Source: Patescibacteria group bacterium
GTDB lineage: Bacteria; Patescibacteria; UBA1384; JAMDBS01
Direction of reading: 5' to 3'
Assembly: GCA_023487325.1 (NCBI GenBank)
Contig: JAMDBS010000144.1
Span: 1 to 9,594 of the forward strand
DNA: 9,594 bases
Part shown: piece by piece, positions 1-5,012 of the stretch
Layout of the letters: each line of letters starts with the position of its first letter
Position numbering within the stretch: position 1 is the stretch's first letter
The notes under the pieces: model-generated
The model's database searches: none
Told to the model about the DNA's origin: nothing
Seen by the model: only the letters and a program-made list of their open reading frames with translations
Position numbers and translations under genes: made by a program

Positions 1-935
1 TTACCGGTCAAGATGGGGTGGGAGAATAATTTTTTCCATTTGCCGTTTTCGGTGAAAACGCCGAAAAAGCGATAGCTTAGGCCAAGCTGTTTTTTGACAT
101 CAACATCATCAGCCCCCCATTTTTTGACATAGGTATCAAAACTGGTGGAATAATAGCCTTTTTTAGCTAGATATTTTTGTAGATTAAACTCAGATTCATT
201 GTGATAAATCACCGAACCGTACTCTCTAGGGTTCACACCCTTTTCAACAATCAGTTTTTCCAATGACCAACTTTTGTATTTACTATCAGCCAATAATAAT
301 CCAATCGCCCCTTCCCCTCTCTCGGTATTATTCGTATTATTTGTACGATTAGTGTATTGGTGGTTTATTTTTTTATCAATATCCCAATCTTCCGGGCCAC
401 TCATGGTTTTATCAAAACCGCCAACTTTGATAAAGGCGGTTCTTTCAAAAAAGCGCGCACCATCAATGACAGTGCCATTGTAAAAACTGCGCTCAAATCG
501 ACGCACCTGGCTAAAAAAGTTTTTACCCAGCACTACTTCAGGAATGTGCAAGGCCATAAGCTGGCAATTTTTAATTTTCAATTTACCCGTCTCGAATCGG
601 CTATTGAGCCGAGGCGGACAATTTTCAATTTTTCTTACGCAACATTCAACCAAGTTGGGTGAGAAGATCATGTCGGCATCTACAAACATCACATAAGCGC
701 CTTGGGAATTGTCTATCATGCCATAGTTTCTTTGGGCAGAACGTTCCGGACCTTTGTTGTAAACTTTCTTGGTGTATTTTCTGGCAATTTCTTTGGTTTT
801 GTCAGTGGAGCCATTGTCCACCACAATAGTTTCTATATTTTTATAGCTTTGCAATTTAATGCTTTCCAGACAATTCTGGATATTTTTCTCTTCGTTTTTG
901 GTTGTGATGGTGATGGAAACTAGGGGGTTTTTCAT
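1..935 (-). CDS. Family 2 glycosyltransferase, 3' end beyond the window
   Basis: Open from ATG at 935 to the window edge with no stop (311 codons), so the C-terminus is missing. The N-terminus is a GT-A nucleotide-sugar binding fold: SITITTKNEEKNI near residues 7-19, a VVDNGSTD motif around 38-45, the metal-binding DAD at 86-88, and GPEDWD at 180-185, which fits the usual acceptor-side acidic motif. It probably transfers a sugar from a nucleotide donor to a growing glycan at the inner face of the membrane; donor and acceptor cannot be read from the sequence. Two stretches look foreign to the family: residues 101-125, a hairpin-bearing repeat element, and about 191-204 (rich in N and T), a 38-bp repeat. 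Both keep the frame open. The leader just before the ATG has a GAGG Shine-Dalgarno-like motif that is shared with the Ugd gene's leader. The family is secure; the exact role is not known. Confidence 0.85.
   Translation of the reverse strand, partial: MKNPLVSITITTKNEEKNIQNCLESIKLQSYKNIETIVVDNGSTDKTKEIARKYTKKVYNKGPERSAQRNYGMIDNSQGAYVMFVDADMIFSPNLVECCVRKIENCPPRLNSRFETGKLKIKNCQLMALHIPEVVLGKNFFSQVRRFERSFYNGTVIDGARFFERTAFIKVGGFDKTMSGPEDWDIDKKINHQYTNRTNNTNNTERGEGAIGLLLADSKYKSWSLEKLIVEKGVNPREYGSVIYHNESEFNLQKYLAKKGYYSTSFDTYVKKWGADDVDVKKQLGLSYRFFGVFTENGKWKKLFSHPILTG
326..363. repeat. 38-bp AT-rich repeat inside a glycosyltransferase gene
   Basis: This stretch aligns without gaps to 3852-3889, with 31 of 38 positions identical. 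Here it is read as codons on the minus strand and gives an Asn/Thr-rich segment (around residues 191-204) between the GPEDWD motif and the IYHNE segment of the glycosyltransferase. The other copy is non-coding. I infer an inserted dispersed repeat rather than ancestral protein sequence. Confidence 0.7.
561..635. repeat. In-frame composite hairpin element (KIENCP type)
   Basis: A 75-bp stretch (25 codons) interrupts the glycosyltransferase. It has a GC-rich core with a perfect 5-bp hairpin, CGGCT (598-602) and AGCCG (607-611) around a 4-base loop, flanked by two identical 12-bp direct repeats AATTTTCAATTT at 573-584 and 620-631. The junction GCGGACAATTTTCAATTTT (614-632) recurs exactly at 2437-2455 and with one mismatch at 4900-4918. 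On the minus strand it encodes KIENCP, then KLKIKNC at the far end. The host gene stays open throughout. It is probably a small non-autonomous palindromic element. Confidence 0.75.
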
Positions 936-1087
936 CTAACCTCGCTAATAACTAATTTTGGCTAATAACTAATAATAAAATTTAGTATGTAGCATGTAAC
1001 ATGTAGCAATTAATCATCTAAACATATAAACAAAGTAACCAATTAACCATTTAACTATTTAGCTGTTAACTGAAAACTGGCAACTGA
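936..1087. repeat. Modular repeat spacer A with a shared ribosome-binding leader
   Basis: The whole spacer between the radical SAM stop codon and the next start codon is low-complexity repeat sequence. Read along the minus strand it holds CAGTTnnC-type units directly after the stop, AGTTAAAT/GTTTATATG-type units, TGTAGCATG-type units (plus-strand sense), two TTATTAGC units, and finally TTAGCGAGGTTAGATG containing the Shine-Dalgarno-like GAGG and the start codon. The same modules occur in the same order in spacer B (6300-6496). I see no terminator and no convincing promoter, so the two flanking genes may be co-transcribed. Confidence 0.75.
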
Positions 1088-2767
1088 TTACTTTCCCTCT
1101 TCGTTTTCACACTCGCATTGCTGATTTTTATGGCTAAAGTCGGTTAAATGTCCCAAGACTTTGCCGCCGGCGCGAGCCAGAAACTTGATATCACTCCAAG
1201 ACTTGATGTTAGAAATTTTACGCCAGATAAATTTTGGCGTCATAAAAGCTTTGTACAAATCTTGAGTTAGCTCCTGCACGTCTTTGGTGGTTAAAGGAGA
1301 TTTCATCACCTGTTCGCGCTGATCAAAGCGGTCGTAATCATTAAATTTTAAAAGATTATTTTCCAAACAATATTTATAAAGCGGGGTGCCGGGGTAAGGG
1401 ATAACAATGGTAGCTTGCAATGTGTCTACCAAGCCGCAGTCAAACATTTTTTTGGCCAAATTAACGGTTTTTTGAGCATCGGCGCGCGTTTCCCACGGAT
1501 ATCCCATCATGGCAGTAATATGCGGCTCTAGGCCTGCTTTTTTGGCCATTGTGAGCCCTTTCTCAATGTCAGCCACCTTGATATTTTTATTAATTTTATC
1601 CAAAGTTTTTTGATTGGCTGATTCCAGGCCAAAAAGAATAAAGCGAAAGCCGGCCTTGGCCATTAGATTCCATTCTGCTTGTGTCAGGGTGCCAAAGCGC
1701 ATATTGCAATCAAAAGCAATTTTTTTATTATAACCGCGTTTGATCATGCCTTGGCAAAATTCCCGAAGCCACGCTCCGACTGGAAAGCTGCCGCTGTCAT
1801 CCATAATTTCTTTGATGTGATATTTATCAATCAAAATGCCAATTTCATCGAGCATCTTCTTGGCGCTTTGGCGGCGGTATTTGGGATAAAGCGTGGTCCA
1901 GGAACAAAAAGTGCATTTGCCCCACCAGCAATCGCGGGCTGCCATGGTGTAAGTACCGGGCGTGTATTTATAATTGCCGTTGTCGTAAGCGTAAAGTTTC
2001 CATTGAGTCAGCTCCCGGTCGATCATAGGCAATTTGTTGAGATCGTGGTTGAGGAGGAAATGACCAGTATTTGAAAAATTTTCAATTTTCAATTTACAAT
2101 TTTCATTTAATGTAAAATTTTTAATGTTTGAAACATTTGGATTTTGAGCTTGCCCGCCTTGACTCGCGGACTCGTCTCGATTCGACGAAGCGGAAGGCGA
2201 GGCAGGATTTGACATTTGAGCTTTGGATTTTGAGCTTGTTCTATACCATATCCCTGCTTCTAGTTTCTCGCCTTTAGTGAGGTGGTTGACGAGATTTACA
2301 AGCAAGAAATCATAGTCCCCGCCGGTTAAAATATAATCAACCGCGCATTTTTGCATGGATTCTTCGGGAAGTGCGGTCACGTGGTCACCGACTAAAACAG
2401 TTTTCAGTTTATCAGCTATCCGCTGATCCGCGTTTAGCGGACAATTTTCAATTTTCAATGCTTGAGTTTTTAGATAATTAATAAATTTCCAGTGGCGGGT
2501 GATGACCGGGGTTTTGGATTCGATAACTATTAAATCAGGATTTTCTTTTTTAATTAATTCCAAAAAATCATCTTCGCTTTGTTTTTGCGCGATGCCGTCA
2601 GCCCAAACAACCTGATGTCCGGCCTTTTTCAGCATAGTGGCAGCATAGGCCGGCACCACAGGATAAATAAAAGTTGGGCTATTAAACCATTGAAATTGCC
2701 TGTTTTGTGCCAACAGTGGTATACCCTTGGCCGAGATTAGCGGCGGGTAGGCAATCATTATCTTCAT
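1088..2767 (-). CDS. B12-binding-type radical SAM protein with two repeat inserts
   Basis: This 559-residue protein starts at ATG 2767, with GGAG at 2775-2778 seven bases upstream. Residues 1 to about 175 resemble a cobalamin-binding-like Rossmann domain (MKIMIAYPP, then PVVPAYAATMLKKAGHQVVW), but no clear DxHxxG cobalamin motif is present. The radical SAM domain begins near residue 275. Its cluster-binding cysteines are C280, C285 and C288 (RDCWWGKCTFCSW), a CX4CX2C spacing rather than the textbook CX3CX2C. Later motifs are MDDSGSF, FDCNMRFG, FILFGLESANQ and TAMMGYPWET. Such enzymes use a [4Fe-4S] cluster and S-adenosylmethionine, often for methylation or rearrangement of lipids or glycans; the substrate here is unknown. 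Two stretches, about 103-121 and 177-233, are repeat-derived insertions that keep the frame, and they make the protein longer than I would expect for the family. It stands between envelope-glycan genes, so a role in modifying a surface sugar or lipid is plausible but not shown. Confidence 0.88.
   Translation of the reverse strand: MKIMIAYPPLISAKGIPLLAQNRQFQWFNSPTFIYPVVPAYAATMLKKAGHQVVWADGIAQKQSEDDFLELIKKENPDLIVIESKTPVITRHWKFINYLKTQALKIENCPLNADQRIADKLKTVLVGDHVTALPEESMQKCAVDYILTGGDYDFLLVNLVNHLTKGEKLEAGIWYRTSSKSKAQMSNPASPSASSNRDESASQGGQAQNPNVSNIKNFTLNENCKLKIENFSNTGHFLLNHDLNKLPMIDRELTQWKLYAYDNGNYKYTPGTYTMAARDCWWGKCTFCSWTTLYPKYRRQSAKKMLDEIGILIDKYHIKEIMDDSGSFPVGAWLREFCQGMIKRGYNKKIAFDCNMRFGTLTQAEWNLMAKAGFRFILFGLESANQKTLDKINKNIKVADIEKGLTMAKKAGLEPHITAMMGYPWETRADAQKTVNLAKKMFDCGLVDTLQATIVIPYPGTPLYKYCLENNLLKFNDYDRFDQREQVMKSPLTTKDVQELTQDLYKAFMTPKFIWRKISNIKSWSDIKFLARAGGKVLGHLTDFSHKNQQCECENEEGK
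2069..2239. repeat. Large in-frame repeat insert in the radical SAM gene
   Basis: About 57 codons (residues 177-233) rich in S, N, Q and K separate the N-terminal domain from the radical SAM domain. Two perfect 17-bp direct repeats (TTTGGATTTTGAGCTTG at 2136-2152 and 2222-2238) flank a GC-rich imperfect palindrome. In the palindrome CGCCTT (2155-2160) pairs with AAGGCG (2194-2199), and inside it TCGTC (2172-2176) pairs with GACGA (2184-2188) around a 7-base loop. The low-coordinate end holds AATTTTCAATTT-type sequence, coding KLKIEN on the minus strand. The surrounding AT-rich composition and the GC-rich core differ from the flanking gene. Confidence 0.78.
2403..2461. repeat. In-frame palindromic element (KIENCP type)
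   Basis: It encodes residues 103-122 of the radical SAM protein, between FINYLKTQ and TVLVGDH. ATCAGC (2411-2416) pairs perfectly with GCTGAT (2422-2427) around five bases, and an overlapping alternative stem pairs CCGCT (2420-2424) with AGCGG (2436-2440). Next to it lies GCGGACAATTTTCAATTTT (2437-2455), identical over 19 bp to 614-632. The peptide ALKIENCPLNADQRIADK looks out of place in the protein. It is probably a second member of the family seen at 561-635, with a different hairpin core. Confidence 0.77.
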
Positions 2768-2985
2768 AATAAAACTCCGTTTTATTTCCTACGAATTACG
2801 AATCGAACGAATATACGAATAATTACGTAAACTTCTTTTTAAATCCAGATATGTTGGGTAACGCTGATTGCGCAGATATTATTGCAGATATAATTATTTG
2901 TCTTGACTATTTGATAAATATATGGTAGCATTATGGGTTGAATTGTTCAAGGGTTCTTTATTAAATTGTTGAAGGAGTGATTTAT
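2768..2985. other. Divergent intergenic region
   Basis: This spacer separates the divergent radical SAM gene (minus) from the isomerase-like gene (plus). Next to the radical SAM start are repeated ACGAAT-type units (about 2790-2825, for example TACGAATTACGAAT). Around 2860-2890 lie GCTGATTGCGCAGAT and GCAGAT units that resemble the palindromic repeat vocabulary elsewhere in the window. The plus-strand side has a candidate promoter at 2903-2931 and GAAGGAG at 2971-2977. A promoter for the radical SAM gene must lie here too, but I cannot place it with confidence. Confidence 0.6.
2903..2931 (+). promoter_or_regulatory. Candidate sigma-70-type promoter for the isomerase-like gene
   Basis: A -35-like TTGACT (2903-2908) is separated by 17 bases from a -10-like TAGCAT (2926-2931). 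A TG one base before the -10 box gives an extended -10 (TGGTAGCAT). It lies about 55 bases upstream of the chosen start codon and points into the only plus-strand gene. Confidence 0.55.
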
Positions 2986-3789
2986 GTGGAGATAGGAATA
3001 AATGTAATTAGTTATTTTCCCTGGTGTCTGATTTTTCCGGGGCAGGTTGCCAAGTGGGCGAGGGATGCGGGTTATGATTTTTTGCAGATTTCTCCTATAA
3101 GGAGTATTGGTGTTGGCTATCATCCAGTTTTACCGGTTAGATATCTTGAAAATATCTGGAATGATGGCAACCCTTTGGAATTTCTCAAGGGAAAATTTGC
3201 CAAAAACCCTTTGGCACCCAAACCAATAGATGTTGTTTTATTCCCTGGTAAAACTTATGCAGCAGCTGTCTACGAAAAACTGCAAAGTAGGCCTGGAATC
3301 ACCACTATTGTTCATTCTTTAGAAGAGTATACTTTGTTGAAAACTAGTGGCAAAGATGTGCTGCTGGAAGTTTCTCCAGGTCTATGGAAATATCCTTCAG
3401 AAATTGTAGAGACAGCAAAATATTATAAAATGTTTGTTGTTGACACTCAGCATTCTCGTCGCGATCCGCGTCCCGATGAGTTACTCAAGCGCCCGCCGAC
3501 TATTCTAAGAAGTAATTCCATGTTGGGAGACTGGCGGCAATTGTTCAAAGAACTTCTACCACGCACGAAAGTTATTCATGTGGCGCCACTTAGGGATAAT
3601 GAGGAAATCTTCCGTTTCCTTTCCTACCAAAAGACCGAACTGGCCCAGATGCTCAGAGTCATCAAAGACAGCGGTTTTCGCGGCGATCTGGTGGTAGAAA
3701 CGGTCCTGAAAGAAAAAGGACTCAATGCAAAGTTGCTGAAAGATACCATGAAGTATTTCCGCCAGCGAATTGCGGAAATTATTGAGTAA
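2986..3789 (+). CDS. Xylose-isomerase-like TIM-barrel protein (putative sugar isomerase/epimerase)
   Basis: This 267-residue protein is read from GTG at 2986. An upstream in-frame GTG at 2977 overlaps the Shine-Dalgarno sequence GAAGGAG (2971-2977), whereas 2986 lies eight bases beyond it, so I prefer 2986. The pattern fits an AP-endonuclease-2/xylose-isomerase-like barrel: AKWARDAGYDFLQI near the N-terminus, then acidic and histidine residues at the ends of successive strands (E128, D153 with H156, H198, E238) that could form a divalent metal site, and GFRGDLVVE (230-238) as a typical late-barrel strand. The reaction is unknown; isomerisation or epimerisation of a sugar or sugar acid is the family expectation. 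It is transcribed against its neighbours, with its own candidate promoter and a strong terminator, so it is a separate unit inside the glycan cluster. No in-frame repeat inserts are visible in it, unlike three neighbouring genes. The fold is moderately sure and the function is not. Confidence 0.75.
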   Translation: MEIGINVISYFPWCLIFPGQVAKWARDAGYDFLQISPIRSIGVGYHPVLPVRYLENIWNDGNPLEFLKGKFAKNPLAPKPIDVVLFPGKTYAAAVYEKLQSRPGITTIVHSLEEYTLLKTSGKDVLLEVSPGLWKYPSEIVETAKYYKMFVVDTQHSRRDPRPDELLKRPPTILRSNSMLGDWRQLFKELLPRTKVIHVAPLRDNEEIFRFLSYQKTELAQMLRVIKDSGFRGDLVVETVLKEKGLNAKLLKDTMKYFRQRIAEIIE

Positions 3790-3809
3790 TATTCTCGCTA
3801 TAACTATAG

Positions 3810-3839
3810 AGGCACCCGAATCGTCGGGTGTCTTTTTTT
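3810..3839 (+). terminator. Rho-independent terminator of the isomerase-like gene
   Basis: CACCCGA (3813-3819) pairs with TCGGGTG (3824-3830) around the loop ATCG, and outer A-T, G-C and G-U pairs extend the stem to about ten pairs. A run of seven Ts (3833-3839) follows directly. It starts 21 bases after the stop codon. On the minus strand no T-run follows the stem, so it does not look like a two-way terminator. Confidence 0.92.
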
Positions 3840-3851
3840 ATCCCAAAGTGG

Positions 3852-3889
3852 TGTTATTTGTATTATTAGTAAAATTTGTGTATTTGTGG
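3852..3889. repeat. Intergenic copy of the 38-bp repeat
   Basis: It lies between the terminator and the stop codon of the convergent glycosyltransferase. It matches 326-363 at 31 of 38 positions without gaps. This copy is outside any gene, which supports the view that the coding copy is an insertion. Confidence 0.7.
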
Positions 3890-3892
3890 ACT

Positions 3893-4954
3893 TTATTGGC
3901 TTTTTTTGGAATGAGTGCTTTTGGCGATATCTCGAGAGCAATAGCCTTTGATAAATCTCAAGCCATAATAAAAATGTGTAAAGAAAATATAAGGGATAGT
4001 GGCTATGCCCACCAAGGGATTTTTGTAGCGAAAGGAGATAATGATAATATCAATCAGCATTAAGAGGAAATAAATGAAAAGCGGTATGAAATAATAAAAT
4101 AAATTAAATGGATAATTGATAATGGATAATTGAGAACTAATGAATAATAAAATAAACCCAACAATCAAATAGATGCTAAAGAAGGTGGGCATGAGATAGA
4201 AAAGTCGCATGGATGTTTGTGGGTATTTGCGGGCGAAATGTCCGCGGTGCAGGCCATAGTTGCCGATTTGCCTTAAGTGTTTAATCAATGATCCTCGGCG
4301 ATGGTGATAAACTTGGGCCTTGGGTTCATAAATAATCTGGCCGTATTTTAGAAGTTCCAGGCACAATTTAGTATCTTCCCCAGGCCAATAGCGGCTGTCA
4401 AAACCAGAGGTTTTCTGAAAAATATCACGACACACCAAAAGATTGACTGATGGCCAGTCGTCTATTTCATGAGCTTGGCCAATCGGCAAATAGCGATTTC
4501 TGGTCTGCCCGCCCCCGATAAAGCTTTCATAAGCTGCAGCTGAGGCTTTTTGCAAAACAGAATTATTTTTTGGAGTAATGGCTGGTCCACCCACTGCCAC
4601 CACCTTTTTATCCTTAAAATGCGCAAGAGCGTATTTTAACCAATCAGCTTTGGGAAAGGCATCGTCATCTAAAAAAGCCACAATCTTGCCTGTGGCATTT
4701 TTCACACCCAGATTGCGTTTTTTAGAAGCATTGGAAAATCCCGTAGGAATGATTTTGGTTTTTGGCCATTTTTCATTAGTCCTCTCATTGGGCAATACTA
4801 TTATCTCTAAATCGCAATTTTTTAACTTTAAAATTTGGGGAATTGATTCCCTTAAATAATCATTAACCGCCAAGAGAGGAATGATAATAGAAACCCTCTG
4901 CGGGCAATTTTCAATTTTAAATTTTAAATTTTTATTCAATAGATTTAAATCCAA
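3893..4954 (-). CDS. Family 2 glycosyltransferase with C-terminal membrane segments
   Basis: The protein is up to 353 residues. From about residue 20 it shows a GT-A domain: VSIIIPLLAVNDYL, the DDD metal-binding motif at 96-98 (AFLDDDAFP), GED at 192-194 as a likely catalytic acidic motif, and RQIGNYGLHRG at 228-238 in the place of the QxxRW-type acceptor motif. Several hydrophobic helices follow (about 252-272, 284-308 and 314-332), so it is a membrane-anchored transferase of surface-glycan synthesis with an active site facing the cytoplasm. It lies 58 bases downstream of ugd. The start is uncertain: the longest reading uses TTG at 4954 without a Shine-Dalgarno sequence, another TTG occurs at 4939, and the first ~18 residues come from a repeat. 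The original start may have been lost. A tandem repeat also encodes the stretch between two membrane helices. Confidence 0.85.
   Translation of the reverse strand: MDLNLLNKNLKFKIENCPQRVSIIIPLLAVNDYLRESIPQILKLKNCDLEIIVLPNERTNEKWPKTKIIPTGFSNASKKRNLGVKNATGKIVAFLDDDAFPKADWLKYALAHFKDKKVVAVGGPAITPKNNSVLQKASAAAYESFIGGGQTRNRYLPIGQAHEIDDWPSVNLLVCRDIFQKTSGFDSRYWPGEDTKLCLELLKYGQIIYEPKAQVYHHRRGSLIKHLRQIGNYGLHRGHFARKYPQTSMRLFYLMPTFFSIYLIVGFILLFISSQLSIINYPFNLFYYFIPLFIYFLLMLIDIIIISFRYKNPLVGIATIPYIFFTHFYYGLRFIKGYCSRDIAKSTHSKKSQ
4108..4135. repeat. Two 14-bp tandem units in a membrane-loop coding region
   Basis: ATGGATAATTGA occurs at 4108-4119 and again at 4122-4133, a 14-bp period. On the minus strand it encodes part of residues 274-283 (SSQLSIINYP), the link between two hydrophobic helices of the glycosyltransferase. 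The period is not a multiple of three, so the two units are read in different frames. The sequence resembles spacer repeats more than membrane-protein sequence. Confidence 0.6.
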
Positions 4955-5012
4955 ATGTTTAAAAATTGAGTCATTAAAAATTGATTGAAAATTGTAAATT
5001 AAAAATTGAAAA
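4898..5012. repeat. KIENCP-type repeat at a gene start plus a repeat-filled spacer
   Basis: GCGGGCAATTTTCAATTTT (4900-4918) matches the 19-bp modules at 614-632 and 2437-2455 with one difference, and again encodes KIENCP on the minus strand (residues 13-18 of the glycosyltransferase). Further out, the ugd-to-glycosyltransferase spacer is made of AATTTTCAATTT-like units, including ATTAAAAATTGA at 4973-4984 and 4998-5009. The glycosyltransferase frame has no stop through the whole spacer into the end of ugd. No terminator, promoter or clear ribosome-binding site is visible. Confidence 0.7.

Noticed and set aside
561..635. Inteins or group II introns as explanation for the in-gene inserts
   Set aside because: The inserts are only 20 to 57 codons, without intein splicing motifs or intron domains.
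274..923. Plus-strand open frames over the first 900 bases
   Set aside because: The minus strand encodes a continuous GT2 with family motifs across the same bases; the plus frames are shadows of it.
1679..2074. Long plus-strand open frame opposite the radical SAM gene
   Set aside because: It lies wholly within a gene with clear motifs on the other strand, has no recognisable domain or ribosome-binding site, and is best seen as a shadow frame.
2977..2985. GTG at 2977 as start of the isomerase-like gene
   Set aside because: It overlaps the GAAGGAG ribosome-binding sequence; GTG 2986 has proper spacing.
3810..3839. Two-way terminator serving the minus-strand glycosyltransferase
   Set aside because: On the minus strand the stem is not followed by a T-run; the T-run is only on the plus-strand side.
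3770..4063. Plus-strand open frame across the terminator
   Set aside because: It crosses a strong terminator and overlaps the end of the GT2 gene; its product looks like a translated spacer and reverse complement.
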